DNA from: Fibrobacter sp.
GTDB lineage: Bacteria; Fibrobacterota; Fibrobacteria; Fibrobacterales; Fibrobacteraceae
Length of the DNA stretch: 64,000 bases
Assembly (NCBI RefSeq): GCF_017545445.1
Contig: NZ_JAFWOM010000030.1
Coordinates: 23,121-87,120 of the forward strand
Direction of reading: 5' to 3'
The notes under the pieces are model-generated. The model saw only the letters and a program-made list of their open reading frames with translations, made no database searches and was not told the DNA's origin. A program made the translations under genes and the position numbers. How positions within the stretch are numbered: the stretch's first letter is position 1; every line of letters begins with the position of its first letter. Below, in pieces: positions 52,054-61,313 of this stretch.

Positions 52054-53025
52054 ATGGATAGTTTAGATTTGGGCGCGTTTGCACCCACTTGTACGCGAGA
52101 AACTTGGGTCAAGCGTCAGGCGCTGATGACCAAAGTCCGTGATTTCTTTGTTCGTCGTAACGCGCTCGAAGTCGAGACGCCTGTGCTTTCTGCATACGGC
52201 GGAACGGATCCGCAGCTTGATTACTTTGAAATAGAAGACCCGAAGCGGTTCATGATGACGAGCCCTGAATTTCACATGAAGCGTTTGCTTGCCGCAAAGT
52301 TCGGCGACATTTTCCAGATTACAAAGTCGTTCCGCAAAGATGAATTCGGCGGACATCACAACAATGAGTTTTCGATGGTGGAATGGTACCGCGTCGGCAT
52401 GCCTCAAGACAAACTCATGGACGAAGTCGAAGACCTCGTGAGCGAGATTATTGGGACTAAATTAAACGCACGCCGCACCCGCTGGATTGACGCGTTCAAG
52501 AATTACGCTGGCGTAAATCCGTTCTGCGAAAAGCTCACGGACTTTGCGGATGCCTGCCGCACTCGCGAAATTCCCGTGCCTGAAAAAAGCGAGACGCTTT
52601 CTCGCGAAGACTGGTGGGATTACCTCATGGTGTTCCTAGTGGAACCTGCTCTTGCAAGCAACGGCCCCGAGTTCATCTTGGATTATCCGCCATCGCAAGC
52701 CGCACTCGCACAAACTTACGTTGATGCAGACGGCTACACGTGGGCACGCCGCTTCGAGCTGTTCGTAAATCAAGTGGAACTTTGCAATGGCTATACGGAA
52801 CTCACGGATGCAGTGGAGCAACGTCGCCGTTTCAATGCGGACTTGGACATCCGTCGTGCAATGAACAAGCCTCTGCCTCCGCTGGACGAACGCTTTCTCG
52901 CGGCACTAGAATCGGGGATGCCCGCTTGTTCCGGCGTGGCTCTCGGGCTCGACCGCCTGTTCATGCTCGCCCTCGGCAAAGAAGAAATCGCTGACGTGAT
53001 TCTCTTCCCAAGCCCGATAGCGTGA
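52054..53025 (+). CDS. epmA: EF-P lysine ligase EpmA (GenX/PoxA)
   Basis: A 323-residue class II synthetase core without the anticodon-binding domain, matching EpmA (325 residues in E. coli). Motifs: VETPVLSAYGGTDPQLD, MMTSPEFHMKRLL, QITKSFRKDE with NEFSMVEWYR (motif 2), and GVALGLDRLFMLALG (motif 3). It attaches beta-lysine to elongation factor P, with EpmB (not seen here) supplying the isomer. The frame is open upstream into the preceding gene; ATG 52054 is the start that gives the family N-terminus. Confidence 0.92.
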   Translation: MDSLDLGAFAPTCTRETWVKRQALMTKVRDFFVRRNALEVETPVLSAYGGTDPQLDYFEIEDPKRFMMTSPEFHMKRLLAAKFGDIFQITKSFRKDEFGGHHNNEFSMVEWYRVGMPQDKLMDEVEDLVSEIIGTKLNARRTRWIDAFKNYAGVNPFCEKLTDFADACRTREIPVPEKSETLSREDWWDYLMVFLVEPALASNGPEFILDYPPSQAALAQTYVDADGYTWARRFELFVNQVELCNGYTELTDAVEQRRRFNADLDIRRAMNKPLPPLDERFLAALESGMPACSGVALGLDRLFMLALGKEEIADVILFPSPIA

Positions 53026-53030
53026 ATAGG

Positions 53031-53145
53031 TGTTAGGCTTTAGGGATTAGGTTTTAGGTGAATAATCATGGCTTCGCCATCTTATAATAACATGCGAAGC
53101 ATGTGACACTATTCCTAATACCTACAACCTGTAACCTAAAACCTA
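53031..53145. repeat. Two opposed heptamer arrays between convergent genes
   Basis: 53031-53061 runs as AGGTGTT, AGGCTTT, AGGGATT, AGGTTTT; 53112-53145 runs in the opposite sense (ATTCCTA, ATACCTA, CAACCTG, TAACCTA, AAACCTA). AGGTTTTAGGT (53051-53061) pairs with ACCTAAAACCT (53134-53144), so the region can fold into one long hairpin between epmA and the tlpA-like gene. The last unit includes the stop codon of the latter. Confidence 0.8.
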
Positions 53146-53661
53146 TTTCCCTAGCAGTCTCTTTAATTCGTGCCTTACTCTGTGTTCGTCTAGCATCCCG
53201 ACATCGACGTGCTGTATCTTGTCGTCCTTATCGACCACGTAGCTTACGGGGAGTACGCCTGGGTTACCAAGAGCCATAATTGCGTCGTAGTTCCAGTGCA
53301 GCATCGTCCACGGGATGCTTAGGCTCTTCTTGAACTTGCGTGCGACCTTCTTGGAGTCGTCTTCGTCAATCATTAAAATCTTGAGACCTTTCGGTCCGAA
53401 TTCTTCGTGGAGTTCTTTGAGGGTGGGGAGTTCTGCCCTGCATGCCGGACACCAGGATGCCGTAAGCACGATAAGCGTTGCCGTCCCCTTCTCGCTCATG
53501 TAGTCCGATTTGCCTCCCGTCACGTTATCGGCCGTAAAGTTCACGACCGTCTCTGGGAAGTTCCTGCTTTGGGGGGATTGCGAACCAATCGCGTAAAAAA
53601 CAAGCGCAATAAAAAGAATTGCCCCTACACAAGCTACGATTTTATAAGTGGATGAATGCAT
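53143..53661 (-). CDS. TlpA/ResA-like thioredoxin, membrane-anchored
   Basis: A 172-residue protein with an N-terminal anchor (IVACVGAILFIALVFYAIG) and a thioredoxin fold with C71-P-A-C74 (ASWCPACRAEL) and the cis-Pro loop GVLPVSYVV. Such proteins reduce disulphides outside the inner membrane, for example for cytochrome c maturation. Divergent from pilT, 51 bp apart; no cytochrome gene nearby. Confidence 0.87.
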   Translation of the reverse strand: MHSSTYKIVACVGAILFIALVFYAIGSQSPQSRNFPETVVNFTADNVTGGKSDYMSEKGTATLIVLTASWCPACRAELPTLKELHEEFGPKGLKILMIDEDDSKKVARKFKKSLSIPWTMLHWNYDAIMALGNPGVLPVSYVVDKDDKIQHVDVGMLDEHRVRHELKRLLGK

Positions 53662-53712
53662 TATGTAAAGAATTTATGAAATTTTCGGGCTTTTTAAATT
53701 ATATTCTAGTGT

Positions 53713-54780
53713 ATGGCTTATAACATTCAAGATCTTTTAGCAGAAATGGTTAAACGGGGCGCTTCCGACTTGCATATTACTGCCGGTGCCCCTCCTCTTA
53801 TTCGTCTTTCCGGTAAGCTCACCCCCATCGGGGAAAACAAGCTGAAACCTGACGAAACCATGCGCATGACTTACAGTTTGATGAATGAGGCTCAGAAAAA
53901 GACTTTTGAGCAGCAGAAGGAATGCGACTTCTCGTTCGGTATTGCAAATCTTGCGCGTTTCCGTGCGAACGCTTACTTGCAGCGTGGCTGCGTGGCGCTT
54001 GCCCTCCGTATTATTCCGCTCGATATCAAGACGTTCAAGGACCTTGGTCTCCCGAAGATCATGGCCGAATTTACGACCCGCCCCTCTGGATTGGTTCTTG
54101 TGACAGGTGCGACCGGCTCTGGTAAATCGACGACCTTGGCCGCTATGATCGACAAAATCAACAAGGAACGTCACGACCACATTTTGACTGTCGAAGACCC
54201 GATCGAATTCTTGCACAAGCATCAAGGCTGTATGATCAACCAGCGTGAAGTTGGTAGCGATACGCACAGCTTCGCCCAAGCCCTTAAGATGGCTCTCCGT
54301 CAGGATCCGGATGTGGTGCTCATCGGCGAAATGCGTGACTTGGAAACGATTCGTTCTGCGCTTACGATTGCAGAAACGGGTCACTTGACTTTCGCAACGT
54401 TGCATACGAACTCTTGCGTACAGACGATTAACCGTGTGGTTGACGCATTCCCGAAGGGTGAACAGCAGACGGTGCGTACACAGCTCTCGTTCGTGCTCCA
54501 GGGCGTTATATGCCAGACCCTTTTACCTAAAATTGGCGGTGGCCGTGTGATGGCATACGAAGTCATGAACGTGACTCCAGGTATTCGTGCTCTGATCCGC
54601 GATGACAAGGTCCATCAGATTGAGTCTATGATTGAAATCGGTCAGAAGTTTGGTATGAATACGATGAACATGTGCTTGTGCGAACTTGTCAAGAATCACA
54701 AAATTGACCGTTTTGACGCACTGGCCCGTTCTTCAAGTCCTGACCAACTTGAGCAGTTGTTCGTAAAGGAAGGGGTGTAA
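53713..54780 (+). CDS. pilT: Type IV pilus retraction ATPase PilT
   Basis: A 355-residue hexameric ATPase that pulls pili back. N-terminal PAS-like part (DLLAEMVKRGASDLHITAGA), Walker A VTGATGSGKSTTLA, the Asp/His boxes (EDPIEFLH, ATLHTN), Walker B-like DVVLIGEMRDLETI and the late AIRNLIRE-type block (GIRALIRDDK). Three bases separate it from pilC. Confidence 0.93.
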   Translation: MAYNIQDLLAEMVKRGASDLHITAGAPPLIRLSGKLTPIGENKLKPDETMRMTYSLMNEAQKKTFEQQKECDFSFGIANLARFRANAYLQRGCVALALRIIPLDIKTFKDLGLPKIMAEFTTRPSGLVLVTGATGSGKSTTLAAMIDKINKERHDHILTVEDPIEFLHKHQGCMINQREVGSDTHSFAQALKMALRQDPDVVLIGEMRDLETIRSALTIAETGHLTFATLHTNSCVQTINRVVDAFPKGEQQTVRTQLSFVLQGVICQTLLPKIGGGRVMAYEVMNVTPGIRALIRDDKVHQIESMIEIGQKFGMNTMNMCLCELVKNHKIDRFDALARSSSPDQLEQLFVKEGV

Positions 54781-54783
54781 CCT

Positions 54784-55986
54784 ATGCCAGAATTTCTATA
54801 CAAGGCCCAAAACTCGCAGGGCAACAACTTCGAAGGCTCTCTCGAAGCAAAAGACAAAGCGGAAGCCGAAGCTCTATTGCTTCGTCGCCGTCTCGTCATT
54901 ACGAGCTTAAAGAAAAAGCCGACTGAAATCAAGATTAAGATCGGTTCTGGTATCAAGTCCGAAGACCTTACCCGTTTTACGCGTATGTTCTCGTCTATGT
55001 GCTCGGCAGGTCTTCCGATGTTGCAGTGCTTGAACATTCTTGAAGCGCAGTGCGAAAACCCGGAACTTAAGAGCGTTGTGCATAAACTCACGCAGTCGAT
55101 TAACGGAGGTTCTTCGCTTGCAGATGCTTTGGCGCAGCACCCGAAAGTGTTTGACTCCCTGTATTGCAACATGGTGGCGGCAGGCGAAGCTGGCGGTATC
55201 CTTGAAGGTATTCTTGCTCGTTTGGCTGAAACGCTTGAAAATAACCAGCGCCTTAAACGCAAAGTGAAAAAAGCGTTGACGTATCCGGTCATGGTTATCA
55301 TTGTCGGTATTCTCGTGGTGATCGCTCTTATGACGTTCGTGGTGCCGACGTTTGCGGAACAGTTCGCAGCTCTCGATGCGGAACTCCCTGCTCCGACGCA
55401 AGTGGTGATGGGAATTTCGGACTTTATACGAGATAATGGTGGATTTTTGTTCATTGGGCTTGTCCTCATTATTTTTACGTATAAGATGATTATGCGAATA
55501 CCTGCGGCTCAATTTGCAATGGACAAGTTTATGCTAAAGGTTCCAAAGATAGGTGATTTGCAGATCAAATCGTCAACGGCTGGGTTTTCGAGAACGCTTG
55601 GGACGCTTTTGAATGCAGGTGTGTCTGTGATGGATGCTTTGAAGGTCGTTGCGTCAACTGCAGGCAATAAAGTTGTTGAAAAGGCTATTCATAAAATATC
55701 GATTGGTATTGCTGGTGGTAAATCTATTGCCGAGCCGATGGAAGAAGTGGGCATTTTCCCGCCCATGGTGATCCAGATGACGGGCGTGGGTGAAAAAACG
55801 GGTAACTTGGGCGGTATGCTTTTGAAACTTGCAGATTTCTACGATGAAGAAGTGGATGCCGCTGTGGATGCCGTGGTGAGTATGATTGAACCGTTGATTA
55901 TCGTGTTTTTGGGTGGCGCCGTCGGTGGCCTCTTGATTGCAATGTATATGCCGATGTTCAGTATGAGTGATAACATTAAAGGCTAA
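54784..55986 (+). CDS. pilC: Type IV pilus assembly inner-membrane protein PilC (T2SS-F)
   Basis: A 400-residue platform protein with two T2SS-F domains (about 65-190 and 265-390: RMFSSMCSAGLPMLQCL and RTLGTLLNAGVSVMDAL) and three membrane helices. It couples PilT/PilB to the pilus base. Same operon as pilT; pilB or pilin genes are not in the window. Confidence 0.92.
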   Translation: MPEFLYKAQNSQGNNFEGSLEAKDKAEAEALLLRRRLVITSLKKKPTEIKIKIGSGIKSEDLTRFTRMFSSMCSAGLPMLQCLNILEAQCENPELKSVVHKLTQSINGGSSLADALAQHPKVFDSLYCNMVAAGEAGGILEGILARLAETLENNQRLKRKVKKALTYPVMVIIVGILVVIALMTFVVPTFAEQFAALDAELPAPTQVVMGISDFIRDNGGFLFIGLVLIIFTYKMIMRIPAAQFAMDKFMLKVPKIGDLQIKSSTAGFSRTLGTLLNAGVSVMDALKVVASTAGNKVVEKAIHKISIGIAGGKSIAEPMEEVGIFPPMVIQMTGVGEKTGNLGGMLLKLADFYDEEVDAAVDAVVSMIEPLIIVFLGGAVGGLLIAMYMPMFSMSDNIKG

Positions 55987-56012
55987 AAAGGATTGATTAT
56001 TGACCTTTAAAA

Positions 56013-56038
56013 GACGGGGCTGCGCGCCTCGTCTTTTT
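56013..56038 (+). terminator. Rho-independent terminator of pilTC
   Basis: GACGGGG/CCTCGTC stem (one G-U) with a GC loop and five T residues, 26 bp after pilC. A heptamer stretch (ATAGCCC, ACATCCT, ACCGCCT, ACATCCT) lies at 56081-56108, up to the pflA stop. Confidence 0.82.
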
Positions 56039-56106
56039 GAATTATCCCCATACCTCAAAGCGACCGTAGGGAGCGAGCCCATAGCCCACATCCTACCGCC
56101 TACATC

Positions 56107-56886
56107 CTACTTTTTTTCCCAGCCCGTGTATTTTTCGGTTTCGAGAATCTCGTTGGCATTTGCAACGCGGTCGGCGGTGGGTGTTTGCGTGTCCTTGAGT
56201 GCGTAATCGATGCCGAGTTCCTGATATTTACTCAATGCGAATGCGTGGTAGGGCAGTACTTCGACGCGTTTGACGTTGCTGAGTGTGCGGATGAAGTCTC
56301 GCGTGCGTGTGAGAGCTTCATCGTTATCGCTGATGCCTGGCACAAGCACATGGCGGATCCAGATGGGCTTCTCGATGCTGTCGAGGTAGCGGAAGAACTC
56401 GATGATGTTCTCGTTGCCGTGGCCTGTGAGGTCCTTGTGCGCGTCTTCGTCAATGTGCTTGATATCGACCAGCAAAAGGTCGGTTGACTTTAGGAAGCGT
56501 TCGATTTTCGCGAAAGTTTCGCCGGTGCGCCTAAATGTGACTCCGCTCGTATCGACGCATGTGTGGACTCCGGCTGCTTTTGCGGCTTCGAAGAATTCGA
56601 TCATGAAGTCAATTTGCGCTAGTGGTTCGCCGCCGCTTACTGTGATGCCGCCGTCGCTCCCCCAGTAAGGCTTGTAGCGGATAGCTTTTTTCAGCAATTC
56701 TTCTGCAGAAATTTCGAACGAGCCGTTGTCAGTTCCGTTCGCGTTTTTATTCCCGAAGTTCCAAGTTTCTGGATTGTGGCAGAACTTGCAGCGCATGGGG
56801 CAGCCTTGCGTAAAGACGACGAATCGAATGCCCGGCCCATCGACCGATCCGAACGTTTCGAGTTTATTGATTCTTCCGAGAGTCAT
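56107..56886 (-). CDS. pflA: Pyruvate formate-lyase activating enzyme
   Basis: A 259-residue radical-SAM enzyme that makes the glycyl radical on PflB. The [4Fe-4S] motif is C29-x3-C33-x2-C36 (GCPMRCKFCHNP), with GGEPL as the SAM-binding block and CVDTSG further on. Its substrate gene pflB is 1.8 kb away on the same strand, with two plus-strand genes between, so they are not co-transcribed. Confidence 0.92.
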   Translation of the reverse strand: MTLGRINKLETFGSVDGPGIRFVVFTQGCPMRCKFCHNPETWNFGNKNANGTDNGSFEISAEELLKKAIRYKPYWGSDGGITVSGGEPLAQIDFMIEFFEAAKAAGVHTCVDTSGVTFRRTGETFAKIERFLKSTDLLLVDIKHIDEDAHKDLTGHGNENIIEFFRYLDSIEKPIWIRHVLVPGISDNDEALTRTRDFIRTLSNVKRVEVLPYHAFALSKYQELGIDYALKDTQTPTADRVANANEILETEKYTGWEKK

Positions 56887-57059
56887 GATTCAAAAATAAA
56901 AAAGTCTAGCACCGCATAAAAGCGAATTTTCTCTATATAATACAAACTCCGAAAAAAAAGGCGGTTGTAGCGGATTTATGTGCGATATTGTTATAAAATT
57001 ATGCATCTTTTGAAAGTGTGTTAATCTATTTTTAAAAGAGTGATGAGGAGGATATCTTT

Positions 57060-57545
57060 ATGAAAAAATCATTGCTTGTTTTGATGGTGGCTGTAGTGGC
57101 CTTTGTGACGTTTAACGCTTGCTCCGATGATTCTGGCGTTGGTGGCTCAGGCACTTCTACAAGCCTAAATACGGAGTCGAAAAAATCCTCTGAGTATGAG
57201 GTGGGAAAAGGTTCGTGTGGCGGCGGGCATTTGGCAAAAAGAGCCGAATGGGGTGATGAATCCATTGATTTCGTGATGAACGAAGACGGCTCCGCTGTTT
57301 TTTTCCTGAATACGATTGCTGGTTGTGCCGAATATGGGCATGTAACAGATGTCAAGCTGGAACGTCATGACGATACTTTACTTGTTTATGATGTTTTTGA
57401 ATACTATCCAGATTATGATAGCCGTCCCATGCATAATTGCATTTGTTTTGCCGATTATAGAGTGAAAGTCCCTGCTGAGTATATTGGAGTCAAGTACCTG
57501 AATTTTTACGATGTTTACACCATCGTTTACAAGGATAAAGAGTAA
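57060..57545 (+). CDS. Small lipoprotein of unknown function
   Basis: A 161-residue protein with a lipoprotein signal (VVAFVTFNACSDD, Cys about 21), a short Gly/Ser linker (SGVGGSGTSTSLN) and a beta-rich domain with several Cys (GSCGGGHLA, AGCAEYGH, HNCICFADY). GGAGGATATCTTT ribosome site. It lies between pflA and the MBL gene; no family recognised. Confidence 0.72.
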   Translation: MKKSLLVLMVAVVAFVTFNACSDDSGVGGSGTSTSLNTESKKSSEYEVGKGSCGGGHLAKRAEWGDESIDFVMNEDGSAVFFLNTIAGCAEYGHVTDVKLERHDDTLLVYDVFEYYPDYDSRPMHNCICFADYRVKVPAEYIGVKYLNFYDVYTIVYKDKE

Positions 57546-57569
57546 GGAAAATTTTCTATCTTTGGCGTC

Positions 57570-58259
57570 GTGCCAAGAATCGTAAAGCTCACTGATAGAA
57601 TCCAGTATTTGCAAGTTTCGTATGAGCCGCTGAGCGCGGATGTTGTTGCTGTGCGTGGCGATAGCGCGTGGTGGATTTTTGACGTGGGTGCTTGCGATGA
57701 GGCGGTACAGTTTATCAATGATTTGCCGCGTGTTTTTGCGGACTGTAAAGTTGAGGGGGATGCCGCGGCTCCACTAAAAAAGAATATCGTCATTTCGCAT
57801 TTTCATCGTGACCACCTGCTAAATGTTGTGCGTCATTGCAATGGCGAGGTCTCGCTCGATTTTGATGCTCTTTATGTTGGCTCGCATGCGTCAAAAGTGG
57901 TAGGCGAAATGAGCGACCGCGAAAAGGTGGTTGTCTCATCGCCGCTTTCGTTTGTCGATGGCGTTAAAATCCAGATTTTGCCGATTCCGAACAGCCATGC
58001 AAAAGGCTCGTTGGCGCTTATCGTGGATGATTATGTGTTTTTGGGTGATGCGACTTACCCGATGGTGGGACACGGAACGCCAGATGTTTATAATGTGCAA
58101 ATTCTTGGCGAGCAGATCGCACTTTTGAAGTCGCTTGCTCCGACGCGTTTTTGCCTGAGCCATAAACGTGGGCTTGTCCGCGACAAGGATTCTGTCATCC
58201 AGTTCTTAGAATCCGTGTATGCTCGCCGTCAAAAGAACGAAAATTACATCGTGGCGTGA
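57570..58259 (+). CDS. MBL-fold metallo-hydrolase
   Basis: A 229-residue protein with the metal motif H77-x-H79-x-D81-H82 (ISHFHRDHLLNV), WIFDVG before it and DYVFLGDATYP as the later ligand region, then LSHKRG. It starts with GTG 57570, 24 bp after the lipoprotein. Members act on thioesters, RNA, or other esters; the substrate cannot be told. Confidence 0.82.
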   Translation: MPRIVKLTDRIQYLQVSYEPLSADVVAVRGDSAWWIFDVGACDEAVQFINDLPRVFADCKVEGDAAAPLKKNIVISHFHRDHLLNVVRHCNGEVSLDFDALYVGSHASKVVGEMSDREKVVVSSPLSFVDGVKIQILPIPNSHAKGSLALIVDDYVFLGDATYPMVGHGTPDVYNVQILGEQIALLKSLAPTRFCLSHKRGLVRDKDSVIQFLESVYARRQKNENYIVA

Positions 58260-58263
58260 ATCT

Positions 58264-58504
58264 ATTACATACTAAAATCGTATTTGGCGTATTTTAGTAT
58301 GTAATCGCGGTTTATAGAGTTTGTATGAATACATACTAAAATTTGATTTATGGATTTTAGTATGTAATTTTTTGCTCTGAAAGTGTGTTTTGGAGTCAAT
58401 TTGGGACGTTTGAATCTCGATTTTGGCTTATTTCATGAACTTTTGGGCTCTTTTAGGGCGTTTTTTACATACTAAGACGTACGTTTTTCTTTTTTAGTAT
58501 GTAA
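58264..58504. repeat. Three inverted repeats of TACATACTAAAAT
   Basis: Hairpin A: ATTACATACTAAAAT 58264-58278 with its exact complement at 58291-58305 (15 bp). Hairpin B: 58330-58342 with 58354-58366 (13 bp), followed by a T-run. Hairpin C: TTACATACTAA 58465-58475 with 58494-58504 (11 bp). Arms are the same word with different loops. The 393-bp gap between the convergent MBL and pflB genes contains only these and a terminator. Confidence 0.88.
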
Positions 58505-58532
58505 TGCCTCTGTGCGGATAGTTGTTTCAAAC

Positions 58533-58559
58533 AAAAAAGCTCCCTTTCGGGAGCTTTTT
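58533..58559. terminator. Bidirectional rho-independent terminator
   Basis: AGCTCCC/GGGAGCT stem with a TTTC loop, A-run on the left and T-run on the right. It can end transcripts from the MBL gene and from pflB. Confidence 0.85.
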
Positions 58560-58652
58560 AGCTTAAATTCGCTTTCGCGCTTTGCCAAGCAACGCCCCGT
58601 TGGTCGCGGTACTTTTGTGGTTTTGAGCGACCGTGGCGCATTCGCGGTGCGA

Positions 58653-60908
58653 TTAGAGCACGCCGTGGGCCTGGCGGGCGATCACGTCGAGCTGCTGTTC
58701 GCGAGTGAGCTTGATGAAGCGCACAGCGTAGCCGGAAACGCGGATCGTGAAGTTCTGGTATTCTTCCTTCTCCGGGTGTTCCATGGCGTCCTTCAACTTT
58801 TCGACACCGAATACGTTCACGTTCAAGTGGTGGCTGCTCTGGCCGAAATAGCCGTCGAGCACCTGCACTAGCTTGTTGGAACGTTCTTCGTCGTTGTGGC
58901 CGAGTGCATCCGGGTTGATGGTCTGCGTATTGCTGATGCCGTCCAAAGCGTATTCGTACGGAATCTTCGCGACAGAGTTGAGCGATGCCAAGAGACCGTG
59001 CTTTTCGGCACCGTAGCTTGGGCTTGCGCCTGGAGAGAACGGCTCACCAGCCTTACGGCCATCCGGGAGAGCACCTGTTGCCTTACCATAGACGACGTTA
59101 CTTGTAATCGTAAGAATGGAAGTCGTCGGTTCAGAATCGCGGTAAGTCGGAGTCTGCTTGATTTTTGCCATGAACGTCTTGAGAAGCCAAACGGCGATAT
59201 CGTCGGCGCGGTCGTCGTCGTTTCCATAGCGCGGGAAGTCGCCTTCGATCTGGAAGTCTTGTGCGAGGCCTGTTGCCGGGTCGCGGATGACTTTCACCTT
59301 GGCGTACTTGATAGCAGAGAGACTATCGACAACGTGGCTGAAGCCTGCGATACCCGTTGCAAACGTGCGGCGGACATTTGTATCGATGAGCGCCATTTCG
59401 GCAGCTTCGTAGTAGTACTTGTCGTGCATGTAGTGAATCAAGTTCAACGTATTCACGTACAAGTGCGTAATCCAGTCCATATAAAGTTCGAACTTGTGGA
59501 CAACTTCGTCGTAGTCGAGGTAGTCGCTGGTAATCGGCGGATATTCCGGACCGACCTGTTCGCCCTTCACGAGGCATTCGTCCTTACCGCCGTTGATGGC
59601 GTAAAGGAGCGTCTTGGCGAGGTTTGCGCGTGCGCCGAAGAACTGCATTTCCTTGCCGGTCTGGGTGGCAGAAACGCAGCAGCAGATGCTGTAGTCGTCG
59701 CCCCAAATCGGACGCATCGTATCGTCGTTTTCGTACTGGATGGCGCTTGTCTTCACAGAAATTTCGGCGGCGAACTTCTTGAAGTTGTGCGGAAGACGCG
59801 GGCTGTACAGAATGGTGAGGTTCGGTTCTGGAGACGGACCCATGTTCACGAGCGTGTGCAAGAAGCGGTAGTCGTTCTTGGTCACCTGGTGGCGACCGTC
59901 TTGGCCAAGGCCTGCAACTTCGAGCGTCGCCCACACCGGGTCGCCGCTGAACAGTTCGTTGTAGCTTGTGATGCGGGCGAACTTCACCATGCGGAGCTTC
60001 ATCACGAAGTGGTCGATGATTTCCTGGGCTTCGCTTTCGTTAATGACGCCGTTCTGCAAGTCGCGGGTCATGTAAATGTCGATGAACGTCGAGACGCGGC
60101 CCACGCTCATGGCAGCACCGTTCTGCGTCTTGATGGCGGCGAGGTAGCCGAAGTAGAGCCACTGCACGGCTTCGCGGGCGTTCTTTGCCGGCTTCGAAAT
60201 GTCGTAGCCGTAAATCTTCGCCATCGTCTTCATGCCTTCGAGAGCCTTGATTTGTTCGGCGAGTTCTTCGCGTTCGCGGATCACGTGTTCGCGCATGTCC
60301 GTAAAGTCGGTCAGAGCCTTGTCAGCCTTCTTTTGGGCGATGAGGTAGTCGATGCCGTAAAGGGCTACGCGGCGATAGTCGCCAACGATACGTCCACGTC
60401 CGTAAGTGTCCGGGAGGCCGGTGATGATGTGGGCCTTGCGGGCCATACGCATGGCAGGAGTGTAAGCGTCGAAAACGCCTTGATTGTGCGTCTTGTGGAA
60501 TTCCGTGAAGATGCGGTGAAGTTCTTCGCTCGGCGTGTAACCGTAGTTCTTGCAGGATTCTTCTGCCATCTTGATGCCGCCGAACGGCATGAAAGCGCGC
60601 TTGAGCGGCTTATCGGTCTGGAGACCGACGATCTTTTCGAGATCCTTAGTTTCTTCGGAAATGTAGCCAGCCGGGTGGCTCGTGAGCGTGGAGACAACGT
60701 CTGTATCCATGTCGAGGACACCGCCCTTTGCGATTTCCCTCTTCTGCAAATCCTGCAATTCGGCCCAAAGCTTGTTCGTTGCTTCGGTCGGGCCTTGTAA
60801 AAACGACTTGTCGCCGTCGTATTGGGTGTAGTTCTTTTGGATGAAGTCGCGGACGTTTATTTCTTCTTGCCAGCGACCGCCTCTAAAGCCAAGCCATGCT
60901 TCCTGCAT
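58653..60908 (-). CDS. pflB: Pyruvate formate-lyase (formate acetyltransferase)
   Basis: A 751-residue glycyl-radical enzyme: pyruvate plus CoA gives acetyl-CoA plus formate. The active Cys pair lies in [14 protein letters not shown] (near residue 409; here there are three Cys in a row), and the radical glycine is in RVSGYAVRF near residue 727. Length and N-terminus ([20 protein letters not shown]) match the E. coli enzyme. This gives formate and acetate in mixed-acid fermentation, in keeping with Fibrobacter. The strong codon bias points to high expression. Confidence 0.96.
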   Translation of the reverse strand: MQEAWLGFRGGRWQEEINVRDFIQKNYTQYDGDKSFLQGPTEATNKLWAELQDLQKREIAKGGVLDMDTDVVSTLTSHPAGYISEETKDLEKIVGLQTDKPLKRAFMPFGGIKMAEESCKNYGYTPSEELHRIFTEFHKTHNQGVFDAYTPAMRMARKAHIITGLPDTYGRGRIVGDYRRVALYGIDYLIAQKKADKALTDFTDMREHVIREREELAEQIKALEGMKTMAKIYGYDISKPAKNAREAVQWLYFGYLAAIKTQNGAAMSVGRVSTFIDIYMTRDLQNGVINESEAQEIIDHFVMKLRMVKFARITSYNELFSGDPVWATLEVAGLGQDGRHQVTKNDYRFLHTLVNMGPSPEPNLTILYSPRLPHNFKKFAAEISVKTSAIQYENDDTMRPIWGDDYSICCCVSATQTGKEMQFFGARANLAKTLLYAINGGKDECLVKGEQVGPEYPPITSDYLDYDEVVHKFELYMDWITHLYVNTLNLIHYMHDKYYYEAAEMALIDTNVRRTFATGIAGFSHVVDSLSAIKYAKVKVIRDPATGLAQDFQIEGDFPRYGNDDDRADDIAVWLLKTFMAKIKQTPTYRDSEPTTSILTITSNVVYGKATGALPDGRKAGEPFSPGASPSYGAEKHGLLASLNSVAKIPYEYALDGISNTQTINPDALGHNDEERSNKLVQVLDGYFGQSSHHLNVNVFGVEKLKDAMEHPEKEEYQNFTIRVSGYAVRFIKLTREQQLDVIARQAHGVL

Positions 60909-61313
60909 ATAACCTCTTTTGTTTCGAGCCCTGCTGTCGTTACAATTAAAAAGTTACTTAACTTTCCCCGTTGTAAAAAAAGAACGAACTCGATTTTTCC
61001 TTTTTTTCTCTGTCAACTAATTGTAAAGCGCAATATACATATTAAAAAGAGGGAGGACAAGGTACAAAATGCACCATTTGGTGCGTCCGAAAGGGATAGT
61101 CTCGCTTGTATTTTTCTTACGAAATACTTTGCAAATCAAGAAACTTCGGAAAATGACTTGAATTTTCTGTTAAATGTGGCGAAAATCACATAAAAACGAA
61201 CTTTTGGACTGTTTTTTTTAGTACAGTTGATACGGATGGCTTTATCAATGCTGTCGTCTAGCGTGCTTCTGAAACAATCAAAATCTATCTTATAATCAAG
61301 AAAAGAGGTCATT
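60909..61313. other. 405-bp divergent spacer of pflB and the GH16 gene, with a CRP-like site
   Basis: AT-rich; no gene supported. TGTGG-CGAAAA-TCACA at 61175-61190 differs by one base from a CRP-type half-site pair (TGTGA-N6-TCACA) and lies 124 bp upstream of the GH16 start. No clear FNR box (TTGAT-N4-ATCAA) was found upstream of pflB. Confidence 0.45.

Noticed and set aside
58896..60800. 634-codon open frame on the plus strand across pflB
   Set aside because: It is antisense to a clear pflB with full motifs; long antisense frames arise from the strong codon bias of that gene. The translation has no recognisable domain.
60909..61000. FNR-type anaerobic promoter site upstream of pflB
   Set aside because: No TTGAT-N4-ATCAA match was found; only an AT-rich leader is visible.
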